A stretch of 64,000 nt of DNA from Leptodontidium sp. MPI-SDFR-AT-0119 (lineage: Eukaryota > Ascomycota > Leotiomycetes > Helotiales > Leptodontidiaceae), in contig JAHLEZ010000028.1 of assembly GCA_020726505.1 (NCBI GenBank), forward strand, positions 496,001 through 560,000. Direction: 5' to 3'. How positions within the stretch are numbered: the stretch's first letter is position 1; the number at the start of each line of letters is the position of its first letter. Made by a program: the position numbers and the translations under genes. Shown piece after piece: positions 45,169 through 55,557 of the stretch. The notes under the pieces are model-generated. The model did no database searches. It was not told the origin of the DNA and was given only the letters and a program-made list of their open reading frames with translations.

Positions 45169-47052
45169 CGTGACTATGAAAGCTTATTCAAGCGTCGGGC
45201 TGGGAGGATACGACGAGTTTGACTGCGTCGCATTGAAGAAGGGGCAATGAGATGTTTTCAATAACCACGTCTAAAGTCTCAAGACTGGAAAGATGAAAAG
45301 AGATTCTGGATGCACCTTTTCCATGTTAGGTGGCCCTGCTGTCAGCCTGCAACCAAGCGCCCCGTGCCTGAGAGGCAAAATCGTCCTGCATTCAAGGCGT
45401 GCGGCAGACTGTGCCCAATCTGAAGCTTCTGTGGATTGGACAAACCCAAAATCTTGTCGGTTTGGTTGAACAAGTTATTTCTTGAACCTTGCTCGGCCCC
45501 TGGCGAGCGCTCGTCGTGGCTGGGACTGATCCAGAAAGGTACTGCCTTCCCCTAGACAATAATTCATGCGGCATTTTTGAAACGCTCTCAACCTTGCTGA
45601 TGAACGAGATGTGGTATCTTACGGTCCGTCTCCGGCGATTCGTTTGGATGGAGGAAGTGAGGAAATGAACACTTCAAGCTACCGTTAAATGGCTACTCAT
45701 AAGAACTTCTCTCGTACTTTCCAGGCAAAAAGAATGGCCATGGTTTCAAACCCCAGCGCTGCGCAGCCAGCAGCTGAATTTTGGTGGAACGATGCGATTG
45801 AAACCCTGCTTTTCATTCGTAGATCCCAAAATCTGAGCTGCAGCCTCTTGGATCTCTGACAGGGATCTCACGGCAACTCCCAGTGTTGCCTGTCCGCGGG
45901 CGCAGTCGCGCAGGTTTCCATTCGTCGATTCCAAGACCTGCATGCGCGTCGAGTATGTGTTCAATTGCCATATGGCTGAGTCTTGTCCTCGACTAGAGCC
46001 CAACTTATTCGCTGTTTCTAAACGGCGGCATGCGGCCCGAGGGTCAGGTTTGGGTTTTTACTAGTCGTAAGAGGTAGCAGGATACCGTGGCGAGTCGGCC
46101 TGCCCTGTAAGACTTAGAGCCTGCGTAGCCTTTTAGTGCCCGCTAATTAGTACCGGCCTTAACCAGCTTGCCATGGTTAGCATAATGGACCGCCAGGTTA
46201 TTGACCGTAAAGAACGTCGACGTGTGTTCCGGACCTTATGCCTTCATTTTGCCTTATAGCGCCCGCTAGTATATGAACTCGGCCTCGACTAGCTTGCCTT
46301 AGTCGGCGTCGAAGTTCGCCAGATTGTAACATTTGTCTTTTAGCCCATCGTCTATTACAAGCTATTTAAAAACATATACGAACACCTCATTATATATTAG
46401 AGAGGCCATCATTATATCAACCACGGTTGGAATTCTCGTTCTCCCGGGACATGTGATACTATAAACTTTATAGCTAGCCTAGCTAGATCATAATCTCATT
46501 TATAGTTAAGAACATGGATTGTTCACTAGTAAACGCGCCCATAAATGCTCTAACCTCGTGACTCGATCAAACCTTGCGAAGACGTGTCTGCCTCCACTAG
46601 CCCGTGGCTACTTAATATCCGTACCGCTTGATGAAAGCTTGTCCTTAGTTGAAGACTGTCATGTTGGGTGTTGGCAATGTGGTTTCATTTGAGCTTGGCT
46701 TTCTCCTACTCGTTTCCACTATGAAGCGCAGTTTGATTGTGACATGAAAAGATCACAAATCAGGCCAGCAAACAATATCATCTCTAATATATGCTGAGGT
46801 TGTGCTAGCTATCAGAAAGTCTTTTCCCAGAAGCCGTACAAAGTGGTGAAGAACGGACTGCTTCTCTCTGAAGAAGCCGCACAAATGAGCGACTCACACC
46901 GAACGAATTAGCTTGCTGAAAGCTCACAGTCAAGTCAATGAAGGTATGTGCAAATGCTTTCTCGCATAAAAGAAGGTCGCTAGCCTTGACAGCTTTCGTT
47001 GTGATAGCTGCAATCCTCGATGCGTTGGCATGCTCATTCCCGACTCTGAAGA
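45169..47052. other. Intergenic, gene-poor, with degenerate repeat
   Basis: No gene supported. Contains two diverged copies of a ~130-bp unit (46,105-46,330) and AT-rich patches near 46,370-46,520; probably decayed mobile-element sequence. Confidence 0.5.
46105..46330. repeat. Diverged tandem repeat, ~130-bp period
   Basis: Two units share blocks in the same order: GCCTT(T)TAG-GCCCGCTA, CGGCCT-AC-AGCTTGCC, and CGCCAG-TT. The first begins near 46,105 and the second near 46,235. Differences are scattered; no coding potential. Probably part of an old transposon or LTR. Confidence 0.5.
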
Positions 47053-48250
47053 TTGGCCCTCCTTTCCCCGTTCTCCGAGGTCAAGAAATACCTGGACAAT
47101 AGCCGAATTAAGAAGTTATTGATCAGCTTGTTCGGCGAATCCCTTTTTAGGAACGAACCCGACATCATCCGAACTAGATATCCAAGAGTATTTTGTATTC
47201 TCTTGCGCGCTGGAAAGGGTCACTTCATCCAAGAATTCTGCAGGCACGACCAGTTCCAAGATGTCCGCCTCCCTTTCTCCGATCTCAATTGTGCTCGCGA
47301 TTTTCCAACAGATCGCGCAGACCCCGGGTTCTGGATGAAGTTCTACAAAGAGCAGTGGGTATTCTTTGCCGCGGAGTTTAGAGGAGGGGACGTACGACTC
47401 GAGAATGAACGTAGACTTCCGTTCTTCCCGCAAGGGAGACTCGCCAACGAAGGAAGCACTACTATGACCAAGACCGTGATACACAAAGGGTATAATTTCT
47501 TGCGCCAGCCAACAAGCTCCAATCAGGTAAACCACCCAGTAGCATGTCTCCTATGTAGTCACGTTGAGTTGTTTCATCTGATACGAGACGGGGGTCGAGT
47601 AGCCATTCTAGAAACACCTTTGTTCTCAAAACCTACCGCACCCGCGATGCATACAGAAGCGAAGTGGAAGCCTTTCGTAGGTTGAACTAGCTGGGCTCCA
47701 ATGCACCATCTATTATAGGCTTTTATGGAAGTTTTGAGCAAAATCAAACTTACAATGTCCTCCTCGAATTCACTGGTAGCTTTATTTTAGAGGACTACTT
47801 TCAGCAAAAAAAAGCCACGAACCAAAGAAGAAGATATCAAATATATCATTAAATTTTGGAGAAGACTTTTCGATCTGGCTGAGGAGATAAGTATTTTGGA
47901 GGCAACCATATCGGGTGAGCCGGGAAGCTTTCCAGTGACATCAGTGTATTTATCGCTCAGCAAATGTTACATACACGCAGATATACTGACTGTCTCAGAT
48001 TGCGCCCGGTAATCAAGCCTGGAAACGTTGATGTTTCTAACTTTGCGGAAGGATCAGATAATGATTGCTACTTCAAAACTGCGAACACGAATCTGAGTAA
48101 ACTCCAAAAGGAGCCAAATATGGTAAACTACGTCATCTAGACCTAGATCTCAACCGCCCCCTTATCAAATCGATGTAGTTACCCCAGAATCTCCTCGTCG
48201 AGACGACGCTTTGGACTAGCTCAATCTTGAACTAGGTCTGGCAGTTCGCG
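47053..48250 (+). pseudogene. Decayed fungal serine/threonine protein kinase
   Basis: The first part (no ATG; open from 47053) matches the N-terminal region of a fungal kinase family: RYPRVFCILLRAGKG, LPFSDLN, WMKFYKEQWVFFAAEFRGGDV, RLPFFPQ, TKTVIHKGYNF. After a probable intron from 47527 the kinase N-lobe appears in another frame: TFVLKTYRTRDAYRSEVEAFRRLN (Lys of the ATP site), an in-frame TAG near 47686-47688, then LGSNAPSIIGFYGSFEQNQTYNVLLEFTG. A one-base shift in the eight-A run 47806-47813 separates EDYFQ from KPRTKEEDIKYIIKFWRRLFDL. Downstream, HADI (catalytic loop without the K-x-x-N) and a poor activation segment remain. The upstream exon and start are missing. At least two breaks plus loss of catalytic residues make a pseudogene likely. 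Confidence 0.75.
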
Positions 48251-48432
48251 ACTACTGGTTACTGGCGCTTTGACTTACTGTGATATCGTGTTGCGAGGTA
48301 TGGATTAAGCTGAGATAAGAAATAAATATTCTTATAGCTATGATAGATGAAGACCTAATAATCCGGAAAATACTTAACTGTGGGAAGACCCTTGGGTCAA
48401 GATCTAGGACTATAGTCGTTAGAAGATAAGGC

Positions 48433-48810
48433 GTGACAGTAGCGGTGCCAATGGGAATTGTGAGAGGAAAAAGACTATTACGAATCGAAGGAGAGACTAG
48501 TAGTCGTAGGAAGATCTTTGATGAGATCATCCGCATTCATGGTGAGGTTATGTCAGAGGTAAAGAACGGTCGAGGAGGGGCCATAGATGAGTTATTGCTT
48601 GAGAAGGGGTTCACATTCGATGTTATGTTTGACGAGGAATATCTAAGATGCTCATTAATCGAGTTGAACTCGTTTGGAGCACGATCTGGATATGGATCAT
48701 GTCTCTTCCACTGGTTGCGAGACATAGAGGTGATATACAGGAGACAACTCGAGCGAGACGTCTGTGCATTGGGAGGAACAGAAAATGTGGAGTTCCGCAT
48801 ATTAAATTAA
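48433..48810 (+). pseudogene. Fragment resembling the C-terminus of a CDC123-like protein
   Basis: The ORF of ~125 codons contains KGFTFDVMFDEEYLRCSLIELNSFGARSGYGSCLFHWLRDIEVIY and ends ENVEFRILN. I associate this with the C-terminal part of fungal CDC123/D123-like ATP-grasp-type proteins (LIE-NPFGA-SG-GSCLFHW). The N-terminal two thirds of such a protein are absent, and upstream sequence belongs to a decayed kinase. Probably a truncated relic; the family call is tentative. Confidence 0.4.
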
Positions 48811-49681
48811 TCAGGCTTCTAATGGCCTAATGATCTCTTTCGAGCTGTTCTGCAGGAAGTTAAGGACAGGTCATGTTCCCGGTCATAGCCGCGACCTCCA
48901 ACTTCTTCTTCAATATGCGCTCATATCAGTTGCCACAGAAATTGACAGCTATTGGAAGAAATAGACATAAGACTTGTGAGACACTGGAATAGGACTGATG
49001 GTCTGCTGTGTGTGACTTGAGAATTTAAACTCTTGTGCTAATGGTCTGACGCTCAGCTCATTTATTTGCCAGTGGCATAAACGCGAAAGTCATTGCAGCC
49101 AATATTTGCTTTTTTTATACCTCAAGAAAAGTTCTAGAGACTTCTAAATTCTTTTAAAAAATGGACCACAACCAACTGAAAGTACAACTATCGACTTTGG
49201 GACCTGAGAGAGTTGGACTTGGCTCTCAAAAGATGCCAGCTGTCTGTATTCTTGAGTACGTCGTTGCTTCCCTTTCAATTTTGATATCTCTGCATGCAAA
49301 ATCAAATCGAGTATCGTTGGTGTAGTCTTCGGTTCGAGACGGGTTTCTCCGTAGTGGACGAGGTGGAAGTCAATTGGTTGCACAGCATAGAAATCACGCT
49401 GTGGCTCTGATCACCCCACCTCGCCGATCAGCTATAGCCAATGAAGGAGCTTCTAGAAGAACTCCAAGCCTCTTGGACGTATGGGCTTTGCCCGTGATGG
49501 TGTTAAGTGTTCTTCTTGCGATCACTCCATGGTATGCGCAGAATTTGCACAAGAGCATTCATGTTTCCACTTGCTTTGCTATCTCAATGAATAAACCAGC
49601 AAGACCAAAACCAAGACGATACAGAACTTCACTCAAAATATATCCTTGATATCGTTAAAATATCCAGTTTGAAGTCTAATT
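48811..49681. other. Intergenic, no gene recognised
   Basis: Contains two overlapping ORFs on opposite strands (49144-49383 minus, 49374-49649 plus), neither with a recognised motif. The promoter of the orphan gene downstream is probably here. Confidence 0.45.
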
Positions 49682-52200
49682 ATGAAAGACTCATCAGCCC
49701 CACCGAAAATTTACCTCCAAGAAAATGTAGGTGGCGGGAGAGGAAGGCACACTACTATTAGTGTCCTCGACCCCTACATACGCATTGAGCGAACCGATGA
49801 TAACCAATACCGCATCATTGCCACTTTCAAACTACAAGTCAAAATCCACGCATTTGAAAAGGGGTAAGAACGCAACCACATCGCAGGGAACGTCGGACTA
49901 ACTTGATTTCATAGGTATATGAGAAGATGCGAGAAATTATTCGATTTCGTGTCACTCCGCTACCTCTACTACGATCTTGAACGGCATAAAGTCCATCCGG
50001 CTGGAGACGCAATCGCGCGCTTAGCTGTGACTGAAGAAAACACAACTACTAAGGGATTTAAGGCTGGCCTTACTGGTGATGCAACCATGGGAGTGGTTCC
50101 GACAGCCGAAGTCAGCGTGGAAAGCGACAACACTCTGACTTATGAGCGGAAAACCAAGAGCTGGCGACGAGGGTTTTCATACGAGCCTTGTGAGGTTCCG
50201 ATTTAATTCTGTCTCTTTTGCTTACTGATGGAAATGCAGACGCCAAATGCGACCACAAGTGGGATCCAGCAGAGCGGAAAGGGCAACATCCTGTAGATCA
50301 TCATTGGCGCCACCATCACTTTAGAGTTGACTGTGCGCACAAGAACAGAAGTTGCTGCCAGAACTTAGAGCCAAAATGTGAGCCGGGAGCCTCGTGTGGG
50401 TACAGAGACCCCTCTGGCAAGGCGGCGAGAAGATACGATCGTTGTGCTCATTGGTTCTGGCAAACCGAGGCCGCTGCACACTTATGGACGCCAGAAATTT
50501 ACGAGAGCTTTTCCGAAACCATCACCATCGCACGTCTGATTCCAGTAGATATCATTGGAGAGGCTCTCAACGAGGGCCAAAATCAGGAGAAGTTGCATCA
50601 ATATTTACACTTCGATTTCGTGGTCACTTGCCGCCTTCGAGAGCTTGGGTGGTCTTTCAAAGACTACTGGAAACGTCCTACCAAGCCAACTGAGATAAGA
50701 GCCAAAGGCGATTATGGGTACCCACTTGCTACAGACAGAGTGGCTTTCTGCGTGTGCTGTTGTGCTGATGATGTACGCAATTTTCCTAGCCGCCCTACAC
50801 GAGCATTACAGCGCGAAGCTGAGAAAGAGGTAAGGGATACTACAATTGTTTTTAATATTTCGCTGACCACGATAACGTAGGTTGATGAACATGGACCAAC
50901 CGTTCGCTACCTCCCGCGAACCAAGGAGTGGAAACAAAAGAGGAGGGAGCGCAAGCATCAAGATGACGAAAAGGACAAGAAAGAAGCGCAACTGGAGGAG
51001 ATGAAGAGGAGACTGACCGATATGGAGTTGCGGGCACGACTTGACCGAATTGATCGCGAACTCCACAACAAGCCTTGCAACTGTTCTGGACACCAGGAGC
51101 CTGACATTGACTTTGTCAATCATACGGTCCATCTCTTTAGCCCAGAGAAATATGAGAACTGCCACTGTGGAACTGAAAGGCACGACAAAAATCAACCTTG
51201 CGATTGCAGCTCGCATTCCAGACCTCCGGAAACAGAGTCAAGGCATGATCATGAACGATATTGCCGCGATTGCTGTTCCGAAGGGCGATGCCGCTGCCGT
51301 TCTATTCCTCCCAGTGAGTCACCAGAACGCAAAACCGCTGAAACACCACGAGGACGGTCGAGGGTGAAACGGGGAACGGATGAAGAGTACAGCCGTCCCA
51401 TGTCAGCGTCCATGCCAGAAGCTGGCGAGTTTCTATACCATCACTACCACTACCGAAGCCGTCCACATTCGCACCACAGAAGTCTATCTGGAAATCGAGA
51501 GCACAGTCCGGTACTAAGTGTCGATATATGCTCTGTCCACACGAGTAGACATGCCTCTCCAAGCCGCCGGGATCACGAGCGCTACCCACGGCCGCAGTAT
51601 CCAGGAGAACATCAGTTACATCACAGCCCTACTCGCCCAAAACACAGATTACCCAGCCGGTCTCAGCTGGAGAAAGAAGTGGACGGCCTCAGAGCCCGAA
51701 TAGGTCAGCTTGAGGGAGAGATAACAGAACCAGCCAAGAAACGTCATGGGGATGAATGGAGCAATGAATCTACTGCGGATGATTCGTCTGGGGATGAAAC
51801 TATTGATAACAGACATGGCGTGTGGGACCCGGAACCAGAAGCGCAACCCCAGCAGCCATCTCCAAGACCGGACCACAACCATCGCCATCTCGCACAGACT
51901 CAGTCCAGGCCAGCATATTACGTTCTTACCGGTCATTCTTCTCGCCGAAGTCAACATAGACGTCGTGCGCATGGTCGAGCCTTGGTAAGGAGTCTGTCAC
52001 CAATCCGTCATCCTGCAAGACCAGAAAGCCCGGGGATGTACGAAGAAGGCGCGCGAGGACCAGAGTACAGGCGTTTCGGGTGCGAGTTTAGAGAGAGGAG
52101 AGGAAGGGCTAGCTCGATGGGTGCGAAGATTGTGGAATTTGTGACTGAGCAGCCTATGCCGAGAGGACATCGTCGTTCGAAGGAACATTGGCGGTATTGA
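49682..52200 (+). CDS. Orphan four-exon protein, 788 aa, Cys/His- and Arg/Ser/His-rich
   Basis: Exons 49682-49863, 49915-50189, 50240-50829 and 50881-52200 (2367 nt); introns of 50-51 nt, all clean GT-AG. No family recognised. Residues ~1-155 form a compact beta-rich-looking domain (YLQENVGGGRGRHTT, FKLQVKIHAFEKG, RRCEKLFDFVSLRYLYYDLE, ATMGVVPTAEVSVESD, TYERKTKSWRRGFSYEP). Residues ~155-345 contain a Cys/His cluster (KCDHKWDP, DHHWRHHHFRVDCAHKNRSCCQ, CGYRDPSGKAARRYDRCAHWFW), then IPVDIIGEAL, HFDFVVTCRLRELGWSFKDYWKRP, and YPLATDRVAFCVCCCADDV. A basic coiled coil (RKHQDDEKDKKEAQLEEMKRRLTDMELRARLDRIDRELH) follows, then Cys-His pairs (PCNCSGHQ, CHCG, PCDCSS, CRDCCSEGRCRC) and an Arg/Ser/His-rich disordered tail. 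Possible metal or nucleic-acid binding, by composition only. A decayed inverted relative lies 0.6 kb downstream. Confidence 0.8.
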
Positions 52201-52784
52201 GGTGCTTATTTATTCCCTGTTGAGCTTGAAAGCTGTTGGTTTGATGTTAGATTATCGGTGCATATATAGCGGAATCTGTGACAGCCTGTTCCTAAGGAAA
52301 TCGGCCTTAGTAGCTATCAACTCTCCAATATCGTCAACCCTCCCTCACCATCACTGTTTACATTTCGACCCTAGCTAAACTCACTGGATGACTCGATGCT
52401 TGTTGCAGTTGCTCGCTTAAGCTTCCTTACGTAGGCGAAGTAAATCAATTCGTGGAATGAAGTGAGTAAATGAACATTCAGGGTGAACCAATCGAAGCGA
52501 ATTGTATATTGAATGGACTCTTTGGTCAGCTTAGGTTTCTTCTCACGGATAAGAAACGCGAAGTAGATGCTGCATATCAAGCCAATTTATGCCGCTGCCT
52601 AGCATCCATCTCATAATGCTGCAGCTGCGAATTCAATTCCTGTACATATCCTTCCCTCCCAGTCGAGCAGTTCTTTTTCCTTATCTTGGCGTTGCTGTTT
52701 TGACCTTTCCTTATCGTGGTATTCTATATTTCCAACCTGTCGAAGAACGATCGGCCCGTTTTTGACCACCTAAAGTTCGTTTTG
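52201..52784. other. Intergenic between orphan gene and its relic
   Basis: No gene seen. The minus-strand ORF 52371-52580 has no recognisable motif and could be tail sequence of the relic. Confidence 0.4.
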
Positions 52785-53089
52785 TTAGTAAAGGATAGTC
52801 ACAGATGTTAGTATATTCACCTTCTCCTCAGCTTCTTTCTGTAATACACGTGTAGGATTTTTAAGATAGCTACGAACTTCAATAACGCAGCACCACACGC
52901 AGAGAGCCACCCTATCGGTTGCAAATAGGTAACCAAACGCCTTCGCTCTGACTTCGGGTGGCTTGGTAGGACGTGTCAAGCCCAAGTAGTCTTTTATAAT
53001 CCACCAAGCTCCCGTAGACGAGTGGTAACCACAAAGTCGAAATGGAAGTAATGCTGCATTGCCTTACAGTCCTTCTGAATACTGTTTCC

Positions 53090-53107
53090 AAAAAAAAAAA
53101 AAAAAAA
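53090..53107. repeat. 18-nt poly-A tract
   Basis: A run of 18 A on the plus strand inside the decayed paralogue; the corresponding region of the intact gene has none. Confidence 0.85.
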
Positions 53108-53519
53108 GTCAAGTTCTACTACACGGAAGAGACGTGTGATAGAGATTTTCCCAGAGAAGCTCTCGTAAATTTCTAGTACTTAAAGGTAGGCAGAGGCTTT
53201 AGTTTGCTAAAACCAGTGCGTACAATGGTCGTATATTTGGGCTTTAAGGGCATTGTTTGAGGATTGGATTTTGATCGGAGGTCTAGTATCTCTGTAAAGA
53301 CATAAGCCACCTTGCAGTCCTGTTAACTCTGGAAATTGGGAACAACTGCTATCGTTACTATCGTGGCTATACCTGGAATGAACTTGGAAATGGTGATGGC
53401 GCTTCTCTACGGGGAATGTTCCCGGCCAGGCTGAGTCTTTTTTATAATCGCACCTGGCGTCTGTTGTATTTTATCGGCAGAGGGAAAAGAGTATATCCTT
53501 TGATTCGAAATATAAGGAC

Positions 53520-53860
53520 ACATAAGGCTCAAAAGATAGTCCCCGTCTCCAACTGTTAGTATATCGATCATAAGTTAATGTATTATCTCTTTAAGCGGCA
53601 ATCTTAGTAATTGAAAATACTATCATATTTAGATTTATTGCAACCCCTAACTTGTATGTCGTAATTGCTTTCGCCTTATCATTTACGTTAAAAGAAACAA
53701 ATTTATCTTTACTAGGGTGTATCTCGTGTCTTTCTATATTACGGTAGAGGTAACGAAGTAATATAAAGCTAAATAACTTCTCGTATTTTCTTTTATAATT
53801 AAATTAAAAATTAATTCAACTTTAAATTCACTAAAATATTAAATTTCATACCTTTTCTCG
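53520..53860. repeat. AT-rich RIP-like block inside the relic
   Basis: Dense in AT and TA dinucleotides with few C or G, lying between the exon 1-like and exon 3-like parts of the decayed paralogue. It may be the mutated exon 2 region or a nested decayed insertion; no borders were found. Confidence 0.5.
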
Positions 53861-54180
53861 AAGGCATGGATTTTGACTTACATAGTAAAAGTGGTGATAA
53901 TGCGATGCTGGTCGTCGGTTTTCTGGTCGCGACCATCTTTTCGTATTTCATCCTCATTAATTCGCTTAATACGTACGAAAGGGCTGGTTACGCTTGCTTC
54001 ATAGTAATCAGCTTGAAATCCTTGAACTTCACATCCTTTTTCCCCAGTCACGGGGGGTGGAAGGTAGGAGGCGGGGGCGGGCCTTCTAAGAAAGTAGAAA
54101 AATATACCAGAAGTGTGAGCACCTCTTCCGCCACCAAAGCTCTCTTGGAAGTCAACGTAGCGGATATTGGACTCGGGCAT

Positions 54181-55557
54181 GATTCAAATTTAAAAATCAT
54201 AAATTCGTAAATGCTGCTGCAAAAGTGCGAGTTTGAGAACGTCAAGGATATTCTTCTTACGATGGTAGGGAGGCGCTGTCACTAACCGAGAACGGGTGTG
54301 CAATAAAGCGAAAGTGTGATGGGCTGATCGTGCCTCAATCACTTAACACAATGTCCTATACAAAATATCGCGTAGCCAAGTCCACGATTTGGACTTCGGC
54401 GTATTATGGTTGGGTATTACTGGTCAGTGTGGTGGCGTGATCGGAGCTACAGCATGATTTATTATGCTGTGCAGCCAACGCCTCCTGCACTTTCTACTCC
54501 AGAGAAGATCCTGTTAAGTATCATGATCTGTCGCTGATAGATAGGTGTTTCGATTTGAGGTCATATTGCCTTTTTCTGGGAAAAGGAACAAGTGAATTGA
54601 TACTAGTGACAAACTAGGAAGTCACACAAAGCTGGAAACCCGTCTGACCACGAACACCAGAGCATCGAGTCAAGCCAATCACTTTAACAGCAGACAATTC
54701 CTCTTAGACTTCGAGAATACAATGCTTTGGCAGTGGCTGGTCCTTACCTTTTGGTGCGCAAAGAGGCGTTGATCAATTTATACAATGAACTTTGTGCAAT
54801 CAGATTGCTATCCAGACCGCAATACTCCCTTTATTCAGTTGTCTGACAAAATGCCCTCTCTCCTATAGGAGATTTTGACGAACTAGTTAGCTTCCTTTCC
54901 CTGGTAGTGGATAGATCCATTTTCAGTCCACCGAATAACGTAATCTATCCATGTTGCATTCTCAAAAGCGGTATATACATATCAACAAAGACGGCAGACT
55001 TTTGTCCTCGAACCCGAACCGGAGCCTAGGTATAGGCCGATAGTACGACATGCAGTTGTCGCTAATGTTGCATTTTAGGGAATCCCTTCAGTGATGGTCG
55101 ACTTGAAAATACAGGAAGCTTAACCGCTCTAGATTCTTATAATGCAGAATATTTCCCGTTCGATATGGGTTGATATTCCCACGATTAGCGGAGTTTGTCT
55201 GCAAATTCTGAAACATCTGATTTGTTCTAACAATCAAACCTTATCGCATGGATGGAGTCCTCTATGTCAAATACCGGAACGGAGCGCACGAACAGCTTCT
55301 CGCTTCCGCTTATGCCGGAACGAGGGCAGATTAGGGGGGAAAATCTTCAAAGATTAGCTGAGCCCGCGTTATCCAGCGAATCCTACGCAGTCTGCAAGAG
55401 ATGCAGAAATATGGGAATGGTGTTCTTGACATTTGCTTTTCTCCCAGGCCTCTCACGGCTATATGTTGGGCGGTTGTCGTTAGGAAGGTTCTACTTTCCT
55501 CTGCATCTTTCTTCTGGCTTTTGGGCCTTCGTGATGGATGTCTACAATGGATCCAAA
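54181..55557. other. Intergenic, no gene recognised
   Basis: No ORF with recognisable motif. It would include the promoter of the multicopper oxidase pseudogene. The reading frame ahead of the oxidase start is open from 55252 but those residues show no oxidase feature. Confidence 0.45.

Larger units (their letters stand above)
52785..54180 (-). pseudogene. Decayed inverted paralogue of the orphan gene
   Basis: Reading minus, segments align in order with the intact gene at 49682-52200. The N-terminal YVDFQESFGGGRGAHTS and later SPFVRIKRINEDE...DDQHRIITTF (54180-53878) match YLQENVGGGRGRHTT...YIRIERTDDNQYRIIATF. Around 53,400-53,130 HHHFQVH, GGLCLYRDT, YDHCTHWF and EIYESFSG match HHHFRVD, CGYRDPS, YDRCAHWF and EIYESFSE. 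At 53,080-52,820 HFDFVVTTRLRELG, TRPTKPPEVRAKAFGYLFATDRVALCVWCC and NPTRVLQKEAEEK match their counterparts. Stops such as TAG after CTHWF (TGG in the intact copy) and frameshifts break it. The part equivalent to exon 2 is replaced by AT-rich DNA, and exon 4 is not recognised. Duplicated, inverted and dead. Confidence 0.78.
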
